Below are positions 8,754 to 15,786 of a DNA stretch of 47,720 nucleotides, one piece after another (position 1 is the first letter of the stretch; each line of letters opens with the position of its first letter). The notes under the pieces are model-generated. The model was not told where the DNA came from and searched no databases. It worked only from the letters and a program-made list of their open reading frames with translations. The stretch is from NCBI RefSeq assembly GCF_001612635.1, contig NZ_BDAV01000027.1:1-47720 (forward strand), written 5' to 3'. The translations under genes and the position numbers were made by a program. This DNA comes from Nocardia africana NBRC 100379. Its GTDB lineage: Bacteria > Actinomycetota > Actinomycetes > Mycobacteriales > Mycobacteriaceae.

Positions 8754-9533
8754 ATGCGGGATCGCCCAACCTATCCACAGAGCTCTGTCGACAACGCCCT
8801 ACTGCTCATCGCCATCCTCCGCGACCAGGGGGAACTCACCGTCAAGGACGCCGCCGCAGTCCTCGGAATCTCCTCCTCGACCGCACACCGGCTGCTGTCG
8901 ATGCTGGTGTACCGGGACTTCGCCGTACAGGACGCAACCCGCCGCTATCTGCCCGGCCCCGCACTGTTCCTAGGCGCCGTCGAACATCGCGCGACCAGCC
9001 GGCTGAATCTGCTCACCCGCCCGCTCATGCGCAAACTCCGCGACGAGACACGCGAAACCGTGCATCTGGTCGTGCGCAGCGGCCGCTGGGTCCGATTCAT
9101 CGGCAGCGTCGAATCGCAACAGGCGCTACGGGTCGGCGATCGACGCGGGGCCATCATGCCCGCCCGGACCGCCTCCACCGGCAAAGCCCTGCTCGCCGAC
9201 CTCACCACGGCCCAACTCACCCGCCTCTACACCCGCCGCGGCCACATCCCTGCCGACGACCGCGAAGCCCACCTCACCGACCAGGAATGGGCCACCCTGC
9301 AACGAGCCCTCGAATCCGCCCGCCGACTCGGCTACGCCGTCAACGCCGACGACACCGAAAAAGGTCTGACCGCAATAGGAGTCGCACTTCGCACCAGCAA
9401 CGGCCAGCCCATCGCCGGACTCTCCGTAGCCGCCCCTACCATCCGTATGAACCGCCGGCTCGCCGACAGAATCGGACGCCGACTCGTCGCAGTGGCGACC
9501 GAAAGCCAGCAGGTCCTCGAGCAATTCCAGTGA
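8754..9533 (+). CDS. IclR family transcriptional regulator
   Basis: A 259-aa regulator. The N-terminal winged helix spans about residues 10-70 (SVDNALLLIAILRDQ and LGISSSTAHRLLSML) and is followed by the IclR effector domain (TASTGKALLADL, DDTEKGLTAIGVAL, ISGLSVAAP-like AGLSVAAPTIRM). IclR proteins bind operators as dimers and respond to small catabolic intermediates. It is divergent from the ALDH-HyuAB-SDR-aldolase operon and is most simply the regulator of that operon. The ATG at 8754 gives a normal N-terminus; there is no strong ribosome-binding site, so the transcript may be leaderless or weakly translated. Confidence 0.92.
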   Translation: MRDRPTYPQSSVDNALLLIAILRDQGELTVKDAAAVLGISSSTAHRLLSMLVYRDFAVQDATRRYLPGPALFLGAVEHRATSRLNLLTRPLMRKLRDETRETVHLVVRSGRWVRFIGSVESQQALRVGDRRGAIMPARTASTGKALLADLTTAQLTRLYTRRGHIPADDREAHLTDQEWATLQRALESARRLGYAVNADDTEKGLTAIGVALRTSNGQPIAGLSVAAPTIRMNRRLADRIGRRLVAVATESQQVLEQFQ

Positions 9534-9729
9534 GCCAGACGCAGCGTAGCCATTGTCAGCCACGGTGCGCCGCACGTTGAGTTGAGGCGAACGAGGCCCA
9601 CCATCCAGTCATATGCCGCCCGCGTAGCCGCGAAAATCCGAAAATGAGACTCCGACACCCATATTCCGGCGGCGGTCCCTTCGCGTCGGCGTTCGAGGAT
9701 CAGTGCGGGGAGTGTCGCTTGCTCCTCTG

Positions 9730-9950
9730 TCAAGCCGTGGAGGCCAGGTGGTCGTTGACCATGGCGCGGAAGACGGCGTCGGAGATTCGGCGTTTGAGGA
9801 CTCGTAGCGCCTCCATGCCGCCGTCGCCGGAGGCTTTGCGTCGTGCGAGTAGTTCGCGGGCGTCGGGATGGCAGCGGGCCTGGGTGAGCGCGATGCGGTG
9901 AATCGCGGCATTGAGCTGCCGGTTCCCGGTCCGGGACAGCCGGTGGCCAG
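9730..9950 (-). pseudogene. IS110 family transposase, C-terminal fragment
   Basis: The reverse strand reads HRLSRTGNRQLNAAIHRIAL and then TQARCHP, the C-terminal block typical of IS110-family transposases. The N-terminal RuvC-like (DEDD) domain is absent, so it is a relic. It differs in sequence from the intact IS110 transposase at 46291, so it comes from another IS110 subgroup. It lies directly upstream of a truncated acetyltransferase gene, which suggests that this element cut that gene. The 190 bp between 9534 and 9730 hold nothing recognisable. Confidence 0.75.
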
Positions 9951-10154
9951 CACCGCGAAGGTGGCGAACAGTTCCGGATCCGCTCCGGCTTTGGCCCACT
10001 TGATGGCTCACATGGTAGTGAGCAGTGCTCGCAACTCGCCCTCCTGGGTGTCACGGGCGTCAAGGGGGAGGTGTCGTGGACGCCGGCCCGGATTCGTCGG
10101 CCTTGACGACAGCGGCCCGGACGCGGACCAGGCGGTCTGGGCACCACGGCGGTC

Positions 10155-10442
10155 ATGCAGGCCATCCTGTTCACCTCCAAGCTCCACCTGGTCGGGGTCG
10201 ACGCCGACCACCGTCGGCACGGGCTCGGCCGGGCCCTCGTGCGCGCCGCCGCCGCGGCCGCGTACCGAGGCGGGGTGGAGATCCTGTACGGCCAATTCCT
10301 CACCGACGACCGAGAATTGGGCGAGTTCTACCGAGGGCAGGGCTTCACGGTGATGCCGCCCGCGACACCGCTGAATTTCTCGCAGTGGCTGGACGGATTC
10401 CCCGGCGGACCGGCGCCACTGGCGAACGAGACCTTCTTCTAG
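10155..10442 (+). pseudogene. GNAT acetyltransferase, N-terminally truncated
   Basis: A 95-aa open frame holding the second half of a GNAT fold. The acetyl-CoA binding motif A is visible (LHLVGVDADHRRHGLGRALV, with the R/Q-x-x-G-x-G/A core RRHGLG), followed by a typical 'LYGQFLTDDRELGEFYRGQGF' helix-strand segment. Complete GNATs are 140-190 aa, so the first strands and helices are missing. An in-frame stop lies ~50 bases upstream of the ATG and the IS110 relic sits just before that. It probably represents a disrupted gene, although a short product could still be translated. It ends exactly at the left inverted repeat starting at 10441. Confidence 0.65.
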
Positions 10443-10501
10443 GCCCCAGAATCCTGAAGCTGGCCCGAGCCGCACAGTAGCTTCGCGTGCAGGTCCGTTC
10501 G
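10441..10501 (+). repeat. left inverted repeat of carboxylesterase/TetR cassette
   Basis: Begins AGGCCCCAGAATCCTGAAGC. It matches the reverse complement of 13143-13201 over ~57 bases, with only a few substitutions and one 2-base indel. The first ~39 bases could be a Tn3-family terminal repeat (38-bp class) with the GGCCCC end outward. No matching 5-bp target duplication is visible. Confidence 0.75.
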
Positions 10502-10635
10502 AGGTGGAGTGTTGGTAGATCCGTGGTGTGTCGCCGCTGATGATGCGGTGGATCGTGGGAGCGGCCGACGCTGTACTCCCCGCCAAGGTCTGCAGGAACA
10601 ACCTGCCGAACGGGTGATCCTGGATCTCGACGTCA

Positions 10636-12204
10636 TCAGTAAAGGTCGACTCCATTCCACAGGTTCCGGATCGGGGACGGGTCGTCGACGACGGTGGGGT
10701 GGAGGTCCAGTCGCATGGTGGTCCTGCGAGTGGGTTCGTAGCGCGGCCAGTTCACTCGGCCGGTGCGGGCGAATTGCACCCATGTGCTGTGTACCAGGTC
10801 GGCCAGCTGCTGTGGTGGGTTCGGGCCGGTGACCCATTGCATCCGGCGGTCGTGGAGCTGGTCGAAGACGAACGGGACCTCGAGGAAGTGGCATGATCCG
10901 AGTTGTCCGTCGAATTGCGGGGAGCGCCAAGTGAATTCGTACATGTAGGTGGCCGCCGGTGCACCGGCGTGTGCGTCGGCGAGCCGGATGCCGGGGATGG
11001 TGTAGAACCAGTCCGCCTGCAGGATCGCCAGTAGCGCACCGGGATTGGCGCCGGGGTAGGCGGCGCGGTAGGCGGGTAGCGCCCGGTCGACCGGCAGCCG
11101 GTACAGGCGCATCGCGGTGGTCAATTCCTCCTCGGTGACCGAATCGAGGCTGCGGAACGGTACCAGCGACAGCCTCCCCTCCTCGCCGTTGTGGCCGAGC
11201 AGTACATCCACCTCGGTGGCGGCTCCGGCGGTGACGGCGTCGATGGGTTTGGCGGGCAGGGTGGTGCCGTCAAGGGTGGAGCGCCACATGTTGACGCGGC
11301 ACCCCGGCTCGCCGCCCCAGTGTTGCGGATTCGGTTGCCGCGCAAGGTCGCTCATGACCGCGGATTGGGCGGCGAGCACGCGCTCGACACCGGCTGCGGC
11401 GACGGCGTCGCGGGTCGGCGCCACGCCGAGCTTCGCGATGAGGCGCTGCCCGATCTCGTGGGCGGTGTCGGTGGAGTAGCAGATATTGCCCGCACCGCTT
11501 TCCATGATCGCGCGCCGGAACAGGCCCTTGGCGCGCGGCATCGCCAGCAGCGTGCCGACGGCCATCGCGCCCGAGGACTGACCGAAAATTGTCACGTTGC
11601 CGGGGTCACCGCCGAAGGCGGCGATATTGTCGCGCACCCATTCCAGCGCCGAAATCTGGTCCAGCAGGCCGACATTCGCCACGCCGTCGTCGAGGAACAA
11701 GAATCCCTCGGCGCCGAGCCGGTAGTTCATCGCGACGAACACCACGCCGTCGCGGGCGAATGCGCTGCCGTCGTACAGGCCGTTGCTGCCGGTATCGAGA
11801 CCGCCGCCGTGGATCCACACCATGACCGGTAGGCGCGCCGGACCCGGTTCGCGGGTCCAGATGTTGACGTTGAGATAGTCCTCGCCGGGGATCGGCGGCG
11901 CGAAGAAGTCCAGCGGCGGTGGGGTCGGCGGCTGCGGTGGTGTGGGCCCGAGGGTGAGCGCATCGCGCAGGCCGGTCCACGGCTGGACCGGGCGCGGTGG
12001 CAGGTAGCGGTTCAGGCCCTGCGGTGGCGCGGCATAGGGCACCCCCTTGAACGCGTGCACGCCGGCGGTCACGCTGCCCCGCACCCGCCCGGCTCGTGTC
12101 GCGACGATCGATTCGGCTGTGCGACCGGCACCGCATCCGGTGGCGGCCAGGGCGGCGAACGCGGAGGCCGCGGCCGTGCCGCGAAGAAATGTCCGGCGGT
12201 TCAA
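10636..12204 (-). CDS. exported carboxylesterase, type B (para-nitrobenzyl esterase-like)
   Basis: A 522-aa serine esterase of the type-B carboxylesterase family. It starts at TTG (12204), behind an AAAGGA ribosome-binding site, and opens with a twin-arginine signal (NRRTFLRG) and a lipobox-like AATGC with Cys24, so it is likely Tat-exported and perhaps lipid-anchored. Visible catalytic features are the oxyanion-hole WIHGGGLDTGS near 130, Ser210 in GQSSG (most relatives have GESAG), the acidic residue in GHNGEEG near 320, and His in CHFLEVPFVF near 420. It hydrolyses carboxylic esters. It is divergent from a TetR regulator with paired palindromic operators and lies inside the repeat-bounded cassette. 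Confidence 0.88.
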   Translation of the reverse strand: MNRRTFLRGTAAASAFAALAATGCGAGRTAESIVATRAGRVRGSVTAGVHAFKGVPYAAPPQGLNRYLPPRPVQPWTGLRDALTLGPTPPQPPTPPPLDFFAPPIPGEDYLNVNIWTREPGPARLPVMVWIHGGGLDTGSNGLYDGSAFARDGVVFVAMNYRLGAEGFLFLDDGVANVGLLDQISALEWVRDNIAAFGGDPGNVTIFGQSSGAMAVGTLLAMPRAKGLFRRAIMESGAGNICYSTDTAHEIGQRLIAKLGVAPTRDAVAAAGVERVLAAQSAVMSDLARQPNPQHWGGEPGCRVNMWRSTLDGTTLPAKPIDAVTAGAATEVDVLLGHNGEEGRLSLVPFRSLDSVTEEELTTAMRLYRLPVDRALPAYRAAYPGANPGALLAILQADWFYTIPGIRLADAHAGAPAATYMYEFTWRSPQFDGQLGSCHFLEVPFVFDQLHDRRMQWVTGPNPPQQLADLVHSTWVQFARTGRVNWPRYEPTRRTTMRLDLHPTVVDDPSPIRNLWNGVDLY

Positions 12205-12290
12205 GACTTTTCGTCCTTTCGGCCCGAGCCTCGTCATTCGGCGAGGGACGCTCGGAGGAACTCGAGGATGGAGGTGGGTTCGTTCCTTCA

Positions 12291-12307
12291 AACCTACGAC
12301 GTAGGTT
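12291..12307. promoter_or_regulatory. TetR operator, distal palindrome
   Basis: Perfect palindrome AACCTAC-GAC-GTAGGTT (7-bp arms, 3-bp centre) in the divergent promoter region. Its centre is 32 bp (three helical turns) from the second copy. It probably binds the TetR protein encoded at 12355. Confidence 0.8.
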
Positions 12308-12323
12308 TCGGGCCGACGATATA

Positions 12324-12338
12324 TCCTACGGTGTAGGT
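12324..12338. promoter_or_regulatory. TetR operator, proximal palindrome
   Basis: TCCTAC-GGT-GTAGGT, an imperfect copy of the 12291 palindrome sharing CCTAC/GTAGG arms. It ends 16 bp before the regulator's start codon, next to the ribosome-binding site AAGGGAAGGA, so binding would repress the regulator itself. Confidence 0.75.
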
Positions 12339-12354
12339 TTGACAAGGGAAGGAA

Positions 12355-13053
12355 ATGAACGTGGCCAGGCGCACACAGGGCACATCGGCGGGGCTCACCC
12401 GTGAGCGCATCGCGGCGGCCGCCGTGGCACTCGTCGACCGCGAGGGCCTGGAGCGCTTCGGGGTACGGCGGCTCGCCGACGAACTCGGGGTCGACCCGAT
12501 GTCGATCTACAACCACATCAAGGGCAAGGCGGCGCTGCTGGACGCGGTCTCCGAGGTCGTGCTCGCCGAGATGGCCACCGACGCCGACGCTCCCGAGACC
12601 TGGGAAGAGATCGCACGCTGGACAGCGCACAGCTACCGGGCGACCGCCTACCGGCACCCCCACGTGGTCGCACTGCTGGCTACCCGGCCGCAGACCTCGC
12701 CCGCGGCCCTCTCCACGCTGGAGCGGCTGGTCACCGCGATGCGCACGGCCGGTCTGCCCGACCAGGTCGTCTCGGACACGCCGATGATCCTGTTCTCCTT
12801 CCTCAACGGATATCTGCTGGCGGTCCTCAGCGGCGGATCCGACAGTGCCGCAACCGTGCCCGCATTCGACTCCGCGCTGTATCCCACGATGGCTACTCTC
12901 GCGCCCCAGATGACCGACTTCGGATCCGCGACGGAATTCGACCGGCTACTCGACACCGTGCTCGCCGGAATCCGGGACCGGGCCGCTCGACAGCAGACCG
13001 CTGAAGGCACGGGCCGCAACGACACGAGGAGGAAGCGGCCCGTCGTTCGTTGA
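12355..13053 (+). CDS. TetR family transcriptional regulator
   Basis: A 232-aa TetR regulator. The N-terminal helix-turn-helix spans about residues 14-60 (LTRERIAAAAVALVDREGL, then VRRLADELGVDPMSIYNHI), followed by an all-helical ligand domain of the TetR_C type. The ATG at 12355 sits behind a good AAGGGAAGG ribosome-binding site. It is divergent from the exported carboxylesterase; two related palindromes in the 150-bp gap are probable operators, so autoregulation and repression of the esterase are likely, with relief by an ester or its product (inference). The C-terminus is basic and low-complexity (TRRKRPVVR). Confidence 0.9.
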   Translation: MNVARRTQGTSAGLTRERIAAAAVALVDREGLERFGVRRLADELGVDPMSIYNHIKGKAALLDAVSEVVLAEMATDADAPETWEEIARWTAHSYRATAYRHPHVVALLATRPQTSPAALSTLERLVTAMRTAGLPDQVVSDTPMILFSFLNGYLLAVLSGGSDSAATVPAFDSALYPTMATLAPQMTDFGSATEFDRLLDTVLAGIRDRAARQQTAEGTGRNDTRRKRPVVR

Positions 13054-13072
13054 GACGGCACACCGACCAGGC

Positions 13073-13135
13073 GGTCGCGTATTCGACCATCTGGTCGTAC
13101 CGCTGAGCGATGAGGTCCCAGCTTCCCGGGCCGGG
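13073..13135 (-). pseudogene. Tn3 transposase scrap inside the cassette
   Basis: The reverse strand reads WDLIAQRYDQMVEYATAW, matching the conserved 'RWELIAQQYDQMVKYAT' block of Tn3 transposases. The intact block occurs again at about 13480-13540 in the neighbouring tnpA relic. Only ~21 residues survive. It reads away from the adjacent repeat, so it was probably placed there by rearrangement. Confidence 0.65.
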
Positions 13136-13142
13136 CGGTAGA

Positions 13143-13201
13143 CGAATCGACCTGCGCGAAGCTACTTTGCGGCTCGGGCCGGCTTCAGGATTCTGGGGCC
13201 T
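13143..13201 (-). repeat. right inverted repeat of carboxylesterase/TetR cassette
   Basis: Reverse-complement partner of 10441-10501. Reading leftwards from 13201 it begins AGGCCCCAGAATCCTGAAGC and then continues in register for ~57 bases with few mismatches. It ends 33 bp from the stop codon of the tnpA relic. Confidence 0.75.
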
Positions 13202-13233
13202 TTACCGGGTCCTGACCACCGACAGCTACCCGC

Positions 13234-14180
13234 TCATTCCGTGAGGGTGAGGCGGCTGGCCATATTCAGCTTCACCTCGCCGTAGGGCAGGACGTGTTCC
13301 CAGAACAGCGGCGTGACGCCGCGTTTGTCGGCGGGTGTGGCCAGCAGGCCGGCGCAGTCGGGGTCATCGAGAAGGTCCTCTCTGCCGAGTTCGATCATCG
13401 CCTGATAGGTCGGGTGGGCGTTGGCCTTCATGAACCGCCGCAGGATCGCCTCCGTCGACGCCGTGCGGGTGCGGATCGCGTTGGCGCACTTGACCATCTG
13501 GTCGTACTGCTGCGCGATCAGCTCCCACCGGATCGGGCGCGTCATCGCCGGCCGCAACCGCGGCCACAGGTCGGCTTCCCCGGCGGCCGGGCGGTACAGC
13601 TTGCACTTGGTGATCCGCTTGATCCGCGGCAGCAGATCGAACCCCAGCATCTTCGTGACCCCGAACCCGATTCCGACTGGCCGTGCGTATCAACGTAATT
13701 CGCCTCTACGGTCATCTCGGTGCCGTGATGAATCGCGCCTTCGACCATCGCGTGGACTTCGCTGGCCGAGCAGTTGATCCGCTGCGAGTGGATCACCACC
13801 GAGCCCTTCTCCACCGACCAGCAGATCAGCACACCGCGGCCGCCGTAGCGGGAGTGCCACTCGGTGAAGATGTTCTGGTCCCACGACCCGAAGTGCGTCG
13901 AGTCCGACGCGACCGCCGTCGAGCCCTCACCCCACACGCTGGCGCGACGGACCCGGAAGGTGGCGTTGGCGATCTCGATCCCGATCTGCCGGGCCGCCTC
14001 CGCGGTCAGATAGCGGCGGCGCACGTAACGGATGTCTTCCTCGCTGTGGCCGTGATCGCCGCCCGCGACCGACCGGATCGGCACAGGCCAGAAACGCTGG
14101 TTCACCCGATGGAAAGCAGCGCTGAACGCCTTCGACATCGCATTCGAAGGCCGACTCACCGCCGGACGGAAGTAACTCAA
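13234..14180 (-). pseudogene. tnpA: Tn3 family transposase (tnpA), truncated and frameshifted
   Basis: The C-terminal half of a Tn3-family DDE transposase. Reading leftwards there is HGHSEEDIRYVRRRYL, then DSTHFGSWDQNIFTEWHSRY with a catalytic Asp, then NCSASEVHAMVEG and EANYVDTHGQSE. A one-base deletion near 13665 shifts the frame, and the sequence resumes as GFDLLPRIKRI, RPIRWELIAQQYDQMVK, and finally LFWEHVLPYGEVKLNM at the true C-terminus. Between 'MIELGRE' and 'ADKRGVTPLFW' roughly 100 residues are missing, including the region expected to hold the last acidic residue. The first ~600 residues are also absent. It cannot be active. It is probably the source of the adjacent repeats. Confidence 0.9.
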
Positions 14181-14391
14181 CCAACCCGAGTTACACCGTT
14201 ATCTGGACAGGCCCATCCGCCCGGGGCCGGCCGGCGCACGTGAGGTGGTTTTTCCGGCCTTGTGCTCGTCGGTGGGGGACTTCGGTGATCTCTTCGGAGT
14301 CGTTGTGCCCTGCCGGCGATGCCACGTACAGAGGAACGATCGGGGGACAGAGGTCGTCCGAATCGACCCGGCAACCCGAAGGGCCCGCAGC

Positions 14392-15105
14392 ATGACTTTT
14401 CTGGAGATGGTCAGTCCGCATTCTGAACGGCATCGCGGCGAGCATGCGGGGTGGTTGCGGGCTGCGGTGCTGGGCGCGAACGATGGACTGGTCTCGACCG
14501 CGAGCCTCATGGTAGGTGTCGCGGCCAGCGGCGCCGCCGCGGGCGCGGTTCTCACCGCGGGGCTGGCGGGTTTGGCAGCGGGGGCGATGGCTATGGCGGC
14601 GGGTGAATACGTCTCGGTCAGTTCGCAAGTCGACGTCGAACGCGGCGACCGAGCCAAAGAGGAACGCGAATTGGCCACCGACCCCGATGCCGAACTGAGC
14701 GAGCTGGCGGGTATCTATCGCGACCGCGGACTGCCTGCCGAACTCGCCGCGCAGGTCGCCGTCGCATTGCACGACAACGATCCGCTCACCGCCCATCTGC
14801 GAGATGAGCTCGGGCACAGCGAAATCACCGCGGCGCGCCCCACGCAAGCCGCGATGGCCTCCGCCGCGAGTTTCTTCCTCGGGGGCGTGCTCCCGCTGCT
14901 CGGTTTGATCGCCCCGACCAGCGGCACCCGGCTGGGGCTCATCGTGATCGTGACCGTGCTCGGACTGGGGGTCGCGGGCATTCTCGGAGCCTGGGTCGCC
15001 GGGACGAGTATCCTGCGCCCGGCGTTGCGGGTCGTCATCGGCGGCAGCCTCGCCATGGCAGTCACGGCGCTGGTCGGTCAACTCGTCCATGTCGCCGGCA
15101 TCTGA
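14392..15105 (+). CDS. VIT1/CCC1 family iron/manganese transporter
   Basis: A 237-aa membrane protein of the VIT1/CCC1 (DUF125) family, which moves Fe2+ or Mn2+ out of the cytosol. The signature LRAAVLGANDGLVSTASLMVG is near residue 25. It is followed by glycine/alanine-rich membrane segments (AAGAVLTAGLAGLAAGAMAM and GEYVSVSSQ), a charged cytosolic segment (residues ~80-140: ERGDRAKEERELATDP, metal-binding in relatives), and three more C-terminal membrane helices. The start could also be the ATG at 14407. There is no clear ribosome-binding site at either. It stands alone between transposon debris and an amidase fragment; 14181-14391 holds nothing recognisable. Confidence 0.88.
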   Translation: MTFLEMVSPHSERHRGEHAGWLRAAVLGANDGLVSTASLMVGVAASGAAAGAVLTAGLAGLAAGAMAMAAGEYVSVSSQVDVERGDRAKEERELATDPDAELSELAGIYRDRGLPAELAAQVAVALHDNDPLTAHLRDELGHSEITAARPTQAAMASAASFFLGGVLPLLGLIAPTSGTRLGLIVIVTVLGLGVAGILGAWVAGTSILRPALRVVIGGSLAMAVTALVGQLVHVAGI

Positions 15106-15178
15106 CAGGCCCGGCCGAACACGGCGTGCCGAGGGGCACCGGCAAGCCCTATCACTGTGCGGACCCGCGCGGTGGTTG

Positions 15179-15487
15179 CTACCGTCCCGCGTGCACGGCC
15201 GGACGGCGGTCCGCCCAGGCAGGGCGCGCTGGGGCGACGTTGAACAGCGCGGTGAAGCTGCCGTAGTCGAAGATCCGGTCGTACCACTCGCGGGTGCTCA
15301 GCGAGGGGGCGTCGGCGTCGAGGTGGCCCAGCGGGATCGGCGGCGCGCTGGTCGTGGGCGTCAGCAGCACGTCGTAGCGGGTGAGGAAGCCAGCGACCGC
15401 GCGGGTGGTCTGGTTGAATACCCGGTCGGCGGCGTAGATGTCGAAGGCGGACAGCGTCTTTCCGTATTCGACGCACGCCAGCGTAGC
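15179..15487 (-). pseudogene. amidase-signature enzyme, internal/C-terminal fragment
   Basis: The reverse strand reads VEYGKTLSAFDIYAADRVFN, then YDVLLTPTTSAPPIPLGHLD, then EWYDRIFDYGSFTALFNV. This is the late part of an amidase-signature protein, similar to 6-aminohexanoate-cyclic-dimer hydrolases. The Ser-Ser-Lys catalytic region, which lies earlier in the protein, is missing, and the frame ends abruptly after FNV instead of continuing to 'GQPAISVP'. It is therefore a remnant. A 63-aa piece could still be translated from within it. Confidence 0.65.
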
Positions 15488-15786
15488 GTGGACAAGTATT
15501 GCGAGCAGGCGAGGCTACCGCTTCGGTGTCGGTCCCGACACCGATTAGGCCGCGTTGACCGAGGCCGCCGATGAGGCGGGCATCAGCGGGTTCGCAAACG
15601 ACTGACTCACGAACCGTGGTGAGCGGGCAGGGACCAGGGTGGTAGGGGTCAGTTCTGGTCTTGGTCTCGGATACGACCTTGCTGGGCGGCGACGTTGTCG
15701 CGGTCGTGTAGCAGCCCCTTGCTCTGTAGCAGCGATTGACCGGTGGCCGATCGGAGCCTGGCGGCTGCCGAGGTCGGTGAAGGTTG
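15488..15786. other. no gene recognised downstream of ABC operon
   Basis: About 300 bp with no convincing gene. The reverse strand at 15655-15785 reads as a short basic, Q/R-rich helix (LLQSKGLLHDRDNVAAQQ) ending in a stop at about 15655. It may be the tail of a lost protein and cannot be assigned. Confidence 0.35.

Larger units (their letters stand above)
10441..13201. mobile_element. inverted-repeat-bounded cassette (carboxylesterase + TetR), probably Tn3-derived
   Basis: A 2.76-kb segment bounded by the ~57-bp inverted repeats at 10441-10501 and 13143-13201. It carries only the divergent carboxylesterase and TetR genes plus a short tnpA scrap. A broken Tn3-family transposase starts 33 bp outside the right repeat. 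This looks like a non-autonomous element mobilised in trans by a Tn3 transposase. Caveats: the flanks lack a target duplication, the tnpA scrap inside reads away from the repeat, and the repeats are identified by eye. Confidence 0.5.

Noticed and set aside
10436..13206. target-site duplication flanking the cassette
   Set aside because: Left flank TTCT and right flank TTAC do not match over 5 bp, so a simple transposition event is not proven.
13143..14180. cassette right repeat as the terminal repeat of the neighbouring tnpA
   Set aside because: Its GGCCCC end faces the transposase rather than away from it, and the shared sequence extends into the esterase side, so it belongs to the cassette.
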